Made by a program: the position numbers and the translations under genes. A stretch of DNA of 64,000 bases from JBAZHE01 sp964547855 (lineage in GTDB: Bacteria; Patescibacteriota; Patescibacteriia; Patescibacteriales; WJLG01), in NCBI GenBank assembly GCA_964547855.1, contig CAZJPG010000001.1:1-64000 (forward strand), given 5' to 3'. Numbering within the stretch: the first letter of the stretch is position 1; each line of letters begins with the position of its first letter. Under the pieces are notes generated by a model. That model was not told the origin of the DNA and did no database searches. It worked only from the letters and a program-made list of their open reading frames with translations. This document shows, in pieces, positions 1-6,947 of this stretch.

Positions 1-2
1 GC

Positions 3-1574
3 TCACATTGTAGGAGCGAGTGGAGAAAGTGTCAAAATTGCGGGGTACCTGCCATAACTTCCGGGATCGGCATTGGCACTTGTCACTTGACCATAAGAAT
101 AACCCCAAGTATTTCCTCCGACGTTATTCCAATAAGTTCCTCCCCAGGTCCAATACAAAGAACTGTCTTTATAAATATCAACCTTCAAACAATGATTAAC
201 GCTGATATTTTTTATTTCAACCAAGCAACTCAAGTCCTCTCCTTGGTTAAACTGTATCTTTGGATTTACTGGGACCTTACTCCATGGAATTGTGCCATCA
301 GCAAAACCCTGACAAGTCCAAGCCCCAGAATATTGATATCTTGGCGTTGGCGGAGGCGTTGGCGGCGTTGATGTTTGACTACTGCCGCCAGAGCTGCCAC
401 TGGACGAACCCGAACTACTTGAACTACTGCCAGAACCGCTCGAGGCAATGTAAACATAGCCATCACCGTTCTTTGAATAGATCTTGACCCAGTCTATGGC
501 CCAATACTCACTTGCACTGTTTAATGCCTTAGTTAATTCAATGCTAAACTGTTTTATCTGCAATTCACCGCCATACTGCGCCTCGTTTTCTGGCGTACGA
601 ATATTATAAAAATCCACGTAATAAACATTGTAATCATTCTGTTTAAAAACGCCGTTATTATAATTATACGCGTAATTGAACAATTTTAATGGCACCGGGT
701 TATTCCAGGAGCCACTCTGGTCTTTGACCCAAACCTTAGCGTTCTGCAAAAAATCCTGACTGACACTAGCATAGACTTTCGCCGAAAATTCCATCACCGT
801 ACTTCTGGCCATTAGCGTTTTCACAAATTCAGGACTAACAACGCCCGGATTAGAACCATTGACCTTCACAAACCAAGAACCATTGTCAGCACCGTAGCCA
901 GGCTGTCCAGAGCTCTGCGGAGACGAGACGTCCCAACCGAGACTCCAACCCTCCGGAGATTTTCCTAAGAAATTGAACGCATAGGCTGGATGGGAATAAT
1001 CAAGGGAATAGTTATCAGACTCTAGTGGCCTGTCAACAATCAAATGACTTGGCAATGAATACTTTCCCCTAGTCATGGGCAAAGGATTGGCTTCCGGAGT
1101 ATAACTATAACAATTGCCATTGTAATACACCTGCCAATGAAGATGAATGCCACCAGAATTTGATCCCGTAGTTCCCATTACGCCAATAGGCCTGCCTGGA
1201 ATGACAATATCACCAACATTGACCGAAGCCTCTCCATCAAGATGTAAATACTTTGTCGAATAACCGTCTCCATGGTTTATTGTCAAAGAATAACCACCAC
1301 TACTACTCCACCCCTTATCAGACACTACGCCTTCTGCTGGCGCATATATAAGAGGGTGATTGTCTATTATCTCGTATTGGGCATTTACAGCTCTTCCTAT
1401 ATCTAATGCCCAATAAGCATTATAAGCATTGCTGTGAAATTGGCTATTCGCGACATCGCCGAAGACTGTGTTGGTCTTATAGTATCCGGCCGGCAATGGA
1501 ACCCTCCAAATTGGTTTGGCAAAAATGGAAAAACAAAAAACAACCAACCATAACAACATTGACAACTTTTTCAC
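3..1574 (-). CDS. Secreted M23-family metallopeptidase with Ser-rich linker
   Basis: Predicted secreted peptidoglycan endopeptidase of 523 residues. A signal peptide occupies about residues 1-20. The catalytic domain covers about 25-165, with likely zinc ligands H47, D58 and H146 and a catalytic H111 in YLHL. The H-S-N...A-L-D spacing of the first two ligands resembles beta-lytic metallopeptidases (M23A) more than the usual HxGxD of LytM. A middle beta-rich domain (about 190-375) resembles a carbohydrate-binding fold. It is followed by a Ser/Gly/Thr/Pro linker at about 378-412 and a C-terminal Ig-like domain with two or three cysteines. The start is GTG at 1574, preceded by AAAGGAG. The TGA stop lies at 3-5, so the gene is complete. 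The peptidase call is firm; the other domains are inferred from composition. Confidence 0.82.
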   Translation of the reverse strand: MKKLSMLLWLVVFCFSIFAKPIWRVPLPAGYYKTNTVFGDVANSQFHSNAYNAYWALDIGRAVNAQYEIIDNHPLIYAPAEGVVSDKGWSSSGGYSLTINHGDGYSTKYLHLDGEASVNVGDIVIPGRPIGVMGTTGSNSGGIHLHWQVYYNGNCYSYTPEANPLPMTRGKYSLPSHLIVDRPLESDNYSLDYSHPAYAFNFLGKSPEGWSLGWDVSSPQSSGQPGYGADNGSWFVKVNGSNPGVVSPEFVKTLMARSTVMEFSAKVYASVSQDFLQNAKVWVKDQSGSWNNPVPLKLFNYAYNYNNGVFKQNDYNVYYVDFYNIRTPENEAQYGGELQIKQFSIELTKALNSASEYWAIDWVKIYSKNGDGYVYIASSGSGSSSSSSGSSSGSSGGSSQTSTPPTPPPTPRYQYSGAWTCQGFADGTIPWSKVPVNPKIQFNQGEDLSCLVEIKNISVNHCLKVDIYKDSSLYWTWGGTYWNNVGGNTWGYSYGQVTSANADPGSYGRYPAILTLSPLAPTM

Positions 1575-1639
1575 AAGAAACTCCTTTGAAAGACGTTTTA
1601 GAGAATTTTGAGGGATAGCAGAAAAACAAACTCAACTAT

Positions 1640-1657
1640 TTACGATTGATTGAGCAT
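1640..1657 (-). other. Possible five-codon leader mini-ORF
   Basis: A near-perfect Shine-Dalgarno (AAGGAGG, about 1666-1672) stands eight or nine bases before an ATG that opens MLNQS followed by TAA. It lies between the stop of the upstream lipoprotein gene and the GTG start of the M23 peptidase, which has its own ribosome-binding site. It could be a leader peptide, or the relic of a lost gene start. Only the sequence pattern supports it. Confidence 0.25.
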
Positions 1658-1693
1658 AAATATTTCCTCCTTTTTTAAATTTTTAAAGAACAA

Positions 1694-2746
1694 TTATTCG
1701 ATAAATTCAATTCTATTCTCAATTTGATTGAATATATCCTTGAATTCATCTTTTATTTTTCCTGATGCGAAAAAATTCACCTCGTAAACAGAATCTCCTT
1801 TTTCCAATAAGGCAGTCTTGGAATAATAATTTTTAATTTCAATATCATTGAAATACACCTTAGAATTAAAGCAAGCCGCCTCTTTGCCACCAACAGCACA
1901 AGCGTAAACTTTGGCACCATTTTCCTGATTGGCTCTTTCTTCGGCCACAGCCAACAAAGACTCATTGCCTGTGCGCTCATGCTTGATCACTGACATCTTG
2001 GCTACATCAGCAGGCTCACCTCCATCCTGGCTATACGGAAATTGAATTTGAAAAATTACACGACCAAATGGATTTTTGCCCGTCTCCTTCACATAAACCA
2101 ACGGATTTGGGTATTTAATAATAAAACTATCGATTTTATCCTCATAAACATTCCAGCCAGGGTTATTTTCATCCGCTTTTAAAGAATAAGAGGTATTATC
2201 AGTATTCTCATTATTTATCGTTGTGGAGGCATGCTCTGTGCCTGCCTTGCTTCCAGCACTGGCACACCGATTAGCCCCAAGAACCCTTACACTTTTAACG
2301 ATTTTTTCAAAAACATCACCATTGATATCGGAAAAATTATTCATTACTGCCACCCACCTACCATCATCATTAAAAAAATACCCCTTTATTGCCACCATAT
2401 TCTTTGACTCGGTTTGTTTGTAATTTCTTACAATGACTTTTACACCATTGATCTCTAAAACATTGGAATCAATGACGTGCTCATCTTTCTTGACATCCTC
2501 ACTTTCCAAATCTAGAAAACTACCACCCCTCATCATTAAGATATTTCCCGATTTACCATTATCGTACAAATAAAAATACCCACTCCTATCTTCCGACATC
2601 CAGTCAGATGGATACTTAAATTCTATGCCAAGATTATCATTACAACTGACCTTCCAGTTGTCGTCTTTTGCGCCACCCTTAAAACTGCACCCGGAAAGGA
2701 ATAAAATAAGAAATAATATTGTTGTGATTTTTTTATTAGGAAGCAT
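1694..2746 (-). CDS. Lipoprotein with two PsbP-like repeats
   Basis: Predicted lipoprotein of 350 residues. The N-terminal hydrophobic segment ends in a lipobox, LSGC, with the modified cysteine at residue 20. The mature part holds two related halves. Each begins with a short motif ending in a KYP triplet (GIEFKYPSDW near 45, SFIIKYPNP near 210), in the manner of the PsbP-like domains common in small bacterial lipoproteins. A Thr/Asn-rich linker of about 30 residues joins the halves. It is separated from the M23 gene by about 120 bases and could be cotranscribed with it. The biochemical function is unknown. The lipoprotein call is firm; the domain name is tentative. Confidence 0.7.
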   Translation of the reverse strand: MLPNKKITTILFLILFLSGCSFKGGAKDDNWKVSCNDNLGIEFKYPSDWMSEDRSGYFYLYDNGKSGNILMMRGGSFLDLESEDVKKDEHVIDSNVLEINGVKVIVRNYKQTESKNMVAIKGYFFNDDGRWVAVMNNFSDINGDVFEKIVKSVRVLGANRCASAGSKAGTEHASTTINNENTDNTSYSLKADENNPGWNVYEDKIDSFIIKYPNPLVYVKETGKNPFGRVIFQIQFPYSQDGGEPADVAKMSVIKHERTGNESLLAVAEERANQENGAKVYACAVGGKEAACFNSKVYFNDIEIKNYYSKTALLEKGDSVYEVNFFASGKIKDEFKDIFNQIENRIEFIE

Positions 2747-2820
2747 ATTTTAATCTTCTAAGCATAACCCAAAACTAACAATGTGTAAACAAGAATGAAC
2801 ACAACCAATTTTAAAGCAGT

Positions 2821-3291
2821 TTACTGATTAATAACATCTTTTATCCACCAAAAAGCACTACTGCCTTTTTCAATCAGGGTGTTTGCGAGAATTTTTATTT
2901 CGTCCTTAATCTCCTGATCGCCATTTTTCCAAATAACCTCCAACGATTTTTTCAGATCATCATCATGTAAAAATGGCGTGCGAAGATTCGAATTTAGTTC
3001 TCCGCCAGAGCTAAGCAGATAGTGTTTGATTATTTTGAATGTTTTTTCACCATTCTTTTCCGCAAAAATTGACAACCTCTTTAACAATCCATAATCCCAG
3101 TCAACGTCGCCGTCGGATTTTTCCAATGTAGCGGCCATTCTTTCAATAACATCCTCGTCGGATAGAATTTCCACATCCTGATTAATCCAATACCCGCTCG
3201 CAAGCTCGCTCTTTGAAGGGTTTCCACCCCTCAATACTCCCCAAAAATAAGGGGGAATCCTTCCCCCTTCACCCCCTTTGTTCGAATCCAT
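2821..3291 (-). CDS. Hypothetical protein, possibly truncated at its 5' end
   Basis: Open frame of up to 156 residues with no family I recognise. Residues from about 32 onward look like a genuine soluble, mostly helical protein rich in Lys, Glu and Asp. The first 30 residues read as low-complexity translation of G-rich and palindromic DNA (3196-3280), and the ATG sits inside a 13-base inverted repeat whose other arm is the T-arm of the adjacent tRNA-Gln. The true start may be internal (ATG coding M49), or the gene may be a fragment joined to repeat DNA by rearrangement. No good ribosome-binding site precedes the outermost ATG. Confidence 0.45.
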   Translation of the reverse strand: MDSNKGGEGGRIPPYFWGVLRGGNPSKSELASGYWINQDVEILSDEDVIERMAATLEKSDGDVDWDYGLLKRLSIFAEKNGEKTFKIIKHYLLSSGGELNSNLRTPFLHDDDLKKSLEVIWKNGDQEIKDEIKILANTLIEKGSSAFWWIKDVINQ

Positions 3292-3369
3292 GTCTTTCTC
3301 GAGATATTAAAAACAAGACCGACCAGGAAGGTCAGTCTTGTTTTAATGCTGGGAAGCATGGATTCGAAC
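3280..3369. repeat. 13-bp inverted repeat derived from the tRNA-Gln T-arm
   Basis: The 13-mer GTTCGAATCCATG at 3280-3292 is repeated as its exact reverse complement at 3357-3369. The second copy is the T-arm of tRNA-Gln. The first copy contains the outermost start codon of the hypothetical gene. The tRNA terminator lies between the two arms. Confidence 0.7.
3308..3344 (-). terminator. Rho-independent terminator of tRNA-Gln
   Basis: A strong hairpin pairs AAAACAAGAC-GACC with GGTC-GTCTTGTTTT around a four-base loop. On the minus strand it is followed by a T-run, directly downstream of tRNA-Gln. Confidence 0.8.
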
Positions 3370-3419
3370 CATGATAAACGGCTTCAAAGGCCGCTGTCCT
3401 ACCATTGGACGACTTCCCA
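3349..3419 (-). tRNA. tRNA-Gln (anticodon TTG)
   Basis: The minus strand folds as a full cloverleaf. The acceptor stem is TGGGAAG/CTTCCCA, the D-stem TCC/GGA, the anticodon stem GCGGC/GCCGT with loop CTTTGAA, and the T-arm CATGG-TTCGAAT-CCATG. The anticodon is TTG. The discriminator base is G and CCA is not encoded. The first 19 bases of this gene recur twice upstream in a tandem repeat. Confidence 0.93.
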
Positions 3420-3654
3420 AATATCTAACTCTAAAAACTACCACTAAAACAATCAAAAAATCCATCGCCCCGCTTACCACACCTACTACACTCTTTAAGC
3501 CTGTCCGCCTCGGGCGGACCATTGGACGACTTCCCAAATATCTAACTCTAAAAACTACCACTAAAACAATCAAAAAATCCATCGCCCCGCTTACCACACC
3601 TACTACACTCTTTAAGCCTGTCCGCCTCGGGCGGACCATTGGACGACTTCCCAA
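3401..3654. repeat. 117-bp tandem repeat carrying the tRNA-Gln 5' end
   Basis: Two perfect-looking 117-bp units (3401-3517 and 3518-3634) are followed by a 20-bp start of a third copy (3635-3654). Each unit begins with the minus-strand 5' end of tRNA-Gln, complementary to CCATTGGACGACTTCCCAA, then the candidate tRNA promoter and a spacer, and ends in the palindrome TCCGCCTCGGGCGGA. Only the copy at 3349-3419 continues into a complete tRNA. Long open frames across this region on both strands come from the repeat and are not genes. Confidence 0.9.
3428..3456 (-). promoter_or_regulatory. Candidate tRNA-Gln promoter, duplicated at 3545-3573
   Basis: On the minus strand a -35-like TTGATT (3451-3456) and a -10-like TAGAGT (3428-3433) are 17 bases apart and would start transcription within a few bases of the tRNA 5' end. 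Both boxes recur in the second 117-bp unit. The boxes are only moderate matches. Confidence 0.4.
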
Positions 3655-3662
3655 AATAATAC

Positions 3663-3692
3663 CAAAAGCCGCTCCTACTCTAGGCGGCTTCA
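3663..3692 (-). terminator. Possible terminator downstream of purN
   Basis: AGCCGC and GCGGCT pair around an 11- to 12-base loop and are followed on the minus strand by TTTTGG. The position beyond the purN stop is right, but the T-tract is short. I see no other feature between here and purN (3693-3857). Confidence 0.4.
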
Positions 3693-3857
3693 TAACTATG
3701 ATAATTTATCCGCTTCTTTTTGTCAAAAAACGCGGCTATACAGTGTATTGCCGCGTCGAGAGCATTAATCGATGGCGTGCGTGATGCCATTACCGGGCAA
3801 AATATCGGATATTTCCTTTTTACCGGAAATATATGACATCCCGCCACATGAAGAGAG

Positions 3858-4466
3858 TTATACCTTGCCGTTTACCACAAGATTCAAGACCCAAGACTGT
3901 ATCGCCCGTTCCTTCTCATTGACTCTAGCCGCCAAAGTATCGACCGTATCATCGGGGCGTATCGCCACTGGCCATTTGACTATTAGCGGGCCTTCGTCAT
4001 ATTCGGCGGTAACGAAGTGTATCGAGACAGCACTTTGGGTTATGCGGCTCTGGTGATACGCTCTTAGGACGGCTTCATGAACATGACGACCATACAGACC
4101 TTTACCGCCAAAATGGTCGACAGCTCCTCTCCTGGATAATGGACCAGGATGAATATTTATAGTCCTGCGAGGGTCAAGACCGTCGACTTTTTTTAACCAC
4201 CCTGAAAGCATGACGAAATCGGCATGAAACTTTCTGACCAAAGATCGATAACTTTCACCGTCGAAGGGCCCATTCCAAAAATAAAAAGGAACTTTCAACC
4301 GTCCGGCCTTTTTCTGCACTCCTCCGGAAGCATAATTGGAAACCACGCCGACTATATCAGCGTCAAGTATTGGAGGATTGAGTCTTGATTGCTCGACTAG
4401 CTCCTCGAAACCAGAGCCGCCACCAGAAATACTCCCAGAAGCGAAAACTAAAACTCTTTTTTTCAA
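3858..4466 (-). CDS. purN: Phosphoribosylglycinamide formyltransferase
   Basis: PurN transfers a formyl group from 10-formyltetrahydrofolate to GAR in the third step of purine synthesis. At 202 residues it is the usual length. The catalytic triad of the family is visible: N104 and H106 in INIHPGPL, and D157 in EYDEGP. The C-terminal IRPDDTVDTLAARVNEKE block is also typical. The start has a strong AAGGAGG site. A divergent gene begins 130 bases away. No other purine genes are nearby, so it appears to be a lone salvage or scattered pathway gene. A related formyltransferase, such as one acting on a sugar nucleotide, is less likely given the short length. Confidence 0.87.
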   Translation of the reverse strand: MKKRVLVFASGSISGGGSGFEELVEQSRLNPPILDADIVGVVSNYASGGVQKKAGRLKVPFYFWNGPFDGESYRSLVRKFHADFVMLSGWLKKVDGLDPRRTINIHPGPLSRRGAVDHFGGKGLYGRHVHEAVLRAYHQSRITQSAVSIHFVTAEYDEGPLIVKWPVAIRPDDTVDTLAARVNEKERAIQSWVLNLVVNGKV

Positions 4467-4540
4467 AACGTCCTCCTTGAATTAAAATGTGCTATTTTAT
4501 ATTTCCTAAGATTTTCACACAGAGAACGACAAAAGTCAAC

Positions 4541-4567
4541 TTGCAAAATAAATGGCAAAGGTATAAA
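4541..4567 (+). promoter_or_regulatory. Weak candidate promoter for the 4599 gene
   Basis: TTGCAA at 4541-4546 and TATAAA at 4562-4567 are separated by 15 bases, shorter than ideal. It sits in the divergent space between purN and the plus-strand gene. Confidence 0.3.
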
Positions 4568-4598
4568 TTTTTATAGTACTTTAAAAAGGAGGTCTTCC

Positions 4599-5117
4599 AT
4601 GCTCGATTTCGATGATGACATAAACCTTTTTCGCCAAGAAGATGCCCTGGAAAGGCTGCGGACAAACTGTGATTCTGAAAGATATCCTAATTCATCAGGA
4701 GTAAAGATCATAGACGATCTGCGACATTTCCTAGAGACCAAGCTCAATGTCACTATTCTAGAAAAAGGAATTTATGATATCGAGTATTTCCTTTGCTCGA
4801 CTTACATCGCTGAATTCTTAAGCCGACCAAAAACGATCTTTAACCCCAAATGGTACCCGATCGACCAAGAACTAAGACTGGCCGAAAAGAATGGCGGACC
4901 ATATCTATACGAAGAAGGCGGCAAAAAATGCTTCATTGTAGCGGTATTTTTTCCAGGGATACATCCCAAAACCGGATTCTCCACTAAACACTATGTCGAT
5001 ATGAGCGCCAACTTCTTCTATCACTTCTACGCCTCGTCCGGATTAGAGATCGGCAATCATATGGCCGAGTTATGCGAAGAGATGGTTGGGATGACCAAGG
5101 TTGCCATCAAGCCATAG
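4599..5117 (+). CDS. Hypothetical soluble protein
   Basis: A 172-residue protein with no recognised family, no signal peptide and no membrane segment. It is acidic at the N-terminus (DFDDD), and its centre and C-terminus are rich in aromatics (Tyr, Phe, His). The start is well supported by AAGGAGG six bases before the ATG, and a strong terminator follows directly. It is one of only two protein genes on the plus strand here and is monocistronic. Function cannot be inferred. Confidence 0.72.
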   Translation: MLDFDDDINLFRQEDALERLRTNCDSERYPNSSGVKIIDDLRHFLETKLNVTILEKGIYDIEYFLCSTYIAEFLSRPKTIFNPKWYPIDQELRLAEKNGGPYLYEEGGKKCFIVAVFFPGIHPKTGFSTKHYVDMSANFFYHFYASSGLEIGNHMAELCEEMVGMTKVAIKP

Positions 5118-5122
5118 AAAAT

Positions 5123-5154
5123 AAAGGCACCTCTCAAACAAGAGGTGCCTTTTT
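5123..5154 (+). terminator. Rho-independent terminator
   Basis: AAAGGCACCTCT and AGAGGTGCCTTTTT pair around a short loop right after the plus-strand gene. The near symmetry means it may also serve ftsX from the other side. Confidence 0.88.
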
Positions 5155-5183
5155 AAATCCTGAATACGATAACAAAATATTCC

Positions 5184-6098
5184 TTAGACTTGCGCATAGC
5201 GCCTAACAGCCCACCAAGCGGCAAAAACATTAATGAAGGCGATGCCGGCAAACTCTAGGCCGAATATCTCTAAGAAATTATGATTGAAATAATCGACGAT
5301 ATTTATATTATAACCGACAAAGAAAGTTTCTAAATAAGGCTGCAGAAGACCAAGAAAAGGATAGAACAAGAAAACGATGGCAGCTATACCGAACAATGCA
5401 TAGACTATACCTGATAGCAAAAACGGCCAGAAGATGAATGAATTAGGCGCACCGACCAAACGCATTATGGCTATTTCCATATTGTGCGTATAGATAGCGA
5501 CTCTTACCGAATTAAAGATAACTAATATCGTTATCAAGACGAAAACGATGGACAAGAAAATCCCCGCCTTGGTGACTTTATCGGTCACAGAATCTATCTT
5601 GCCCAATAATTGCTTGTGATCAGTGAAGTTTCGTGAGTCAATAATATCGTTCTCGATCTTATTGAGTTGATTGATCAGATTATCGGAATTCTCAGCGCTC
5701 TTGGGTGTTATGACTAATGTGGGTGTCAATGGATTCTTCCCAAGTTCGCGCAAAGCCTGAAGCACTTCTGGGTTATCACTATTTTTATTTTTGAAAGCCT
5801 CCAGGGCAGCGTCTTTAGAGATATATTCTACATTTTTCACATCACTTATATTTGCGATTTGGGCTTTCAAGGCCAAAACTTCCCTCTCGTCGGAATCAGG
5901 ATTTATATAAAGACTAATATCAATCTTATCCTTGACCGCACCGACTGCTGCTGTGCCAATGACCTTGACCACCAACAACATGTTAACGGAAAACAAAGCC
6001 AAGGTGAGAATAATCACCGTGACCATGGACAACCAAATATTTCTGGTTATGTCCTGCAGGCTGAATTTGATAATACGATAAAACGAGAGTAAAAACAC
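5184..6098 (-). CDS. ftsX: Cell-division ABC transporter permease FtsX
   Basis: FtsX is the membrane partner of FtsE and relays ATP hydrolysis to peptidoglycan hydrolases at the septum. The protein has four membrane segments: one near the N-terminus (WLSMVTVIILTLALF), a long extracellular loop, then three near the C-terminus. It ends in the conserved A-x-x-A-V-R-R-Y. I place the start at GTG 6098, giving 304 residues. The open frame extends to TTG 6134, but that part lies inside the inverted-repeat element at 6111-6253. It follows ftsE in the same direction, separated by that element, which is unusual for this normally tight pair. Confidence 0.88.
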   Translation of the reverse strand: MFLLSFYRIIKFSLQDITRNIWLSMVTVIILTLALFSVNMLLVVKVIGTAAVGAVKDKIDISLYINPDSDEREVLALKAQIANISDVKNVEYISKDAALEAFKNKNSDNPEVLQALRELGKNPLTPTLVITPKSAENSDNLINQLNKIENDIIDSRNFTDHKQLLGKIDSVTDKVTKAGIFLSIVFVLITILVIFNSVRVAIYTHNMEIAIMRLVGAPNSFIFWPFLLSGIVYALFGIAAIVFLFYPFLGLLQPYLETFFVGYNINIVDYFNHNFLEIFGLEFAGIAFINVFAAWWAVRRYAQV

Positions 6099-6110
6099 AA
6101 ATTCTTCGTG

Positions 6111-6253
6111 ACGATTGGCAAGCTGGCGTTTCAAAAGCTTTTTTCGACGATTTTGCTAGGATCGCCTAATGGCGAAAAATCGGAGAAAAACACAGCGATG
6201 ACTCGCCGCCGGAGCGAGTCGATCGTCTTTTGAAATGGCTGGTTGCCAATCGT
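6111..6253. repeat. 143-bp inverted-repeat element between ftsE and ftsX
   Basis: The ends are 27-bp imperfect inverted repeats (6111-6137 and 6227-6253, about 22 of 27 bases matching). Inside are two more hairpins: TCGCC-TAAT-GGCGA (6162-6175), flanked by the CGATTTT/AAAATCG arms, and GACTCGC/GCGAGTC (6200-6220). The whole can fold as a branched structure. It could be a small transposon-like (MITE) insertion or a structured regulatory RNA in the ftsE-ftsX transcript. Confidence 0.7.
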
Positions 6254-6266
6254 TTTTTAAAAAAAA

Positions 6267-6947
6267 TCACAACGCGTATTTGCCACGCTCACGATCGGAT
6301 ACGACCATGCCGTTATCTATAACTATGACGCGTTTATTTAAACGATTGATTATTTCTTTATTGTGACTTACCAAAACGACCGTGGTGCCGAATTTATTGA
6401 TATGCAATAGCAGGTCGGTTATCTCATTGGCATTGATGGCGTCAAGATTGCCGGTCGGCTCATCGGCCAGAAGCACCTTGGGGCTATGCACTAAAGCACG
6501 GGCGATGGCCGTCCTCTGTTTCTCTCCACCAGACACCTCATGCGGATAACGGTTCATCTTCTCCTCTAAACCGACTATCTTCAAAACATGTGGGACGATC
6601 GTCTTTATTCTTTTGGTCGGCTGACCGCAAACCTCCAAAGCGAAAGCCACATTCTCGAACAAAGTCTTCTTCGGTAATAATTTATAGTCCTGAAAGATGA
6701 CACCGATCTGGCGCCTAAGATCAGGGACCTCTCGCTTATTCAAACGAGTTATATCCCAACCTCCGATAACGACCTTTCCATCATCGACACGTTCCTCGCC
6801 GATCAAAACCTTGACCAAAGTCGTTTTACCAGAACCCGACTGACCGACTATGGACACAAATTCTCCCGGCTTAATATGCAGGTTGATGTCTTTCAATACC
6901 GGATTGCCAGATTTATATGATTTGTAAGCGTTGAATAATTTTATCAT
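6267..6947 (-). CDS. ftsE: Cell-division ATP-binding protein FtsE
   Basis: ABC ATPase of 226 residues, the standard length. Walker A is GQSGSGKT (35-42), the signature SGGEKQR (139-145), Walker B LLADEP with E163, and the switch histidine is H195. The FtsE-typical GVIFQDYKLLP follows the Q-loop. It forms the cytoplasmic motor of FtsEX. Its ATG overlaps the stop of the upstream carboxypeptidase gene by four bases, so the two are translationally coupled. Confidence 0.95.
   Translation of the reverse strand: MIKLFNAYKSYKSGNPVLKDINLHIKPGEFVSIVGQSGSGKTTLVKVLIGEERVDDGKVVIGGWDITRLNKREVPDLRRQIGVIFQDYKLLPKKTLFENVAFALEVCGQPTKRIKTIVPHVLKIVGLEEKMNRYPHEVSGGEKQRTAIARALVHSPKVLLADEPTGNLDAINANEITDLLLHINKFGTTVVLVSHNKEIINRLNKRVIVIDNGMVVSDRERGKYAL

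Noticed and set aside
3401..3654. CRISPR array
   Set aside because: Only two units and a fragment, with identical 117-bp sequence including what would be spacers, and no cas genes nearby.
3343..3784. Long open frames on both strands across the tRNA-Gln repeat
   Set aside because: They consist of translations of the 117-bp repeat and tRNA sequence; there is no ribosome-binding site and the repeated peptide follows the DNA period.
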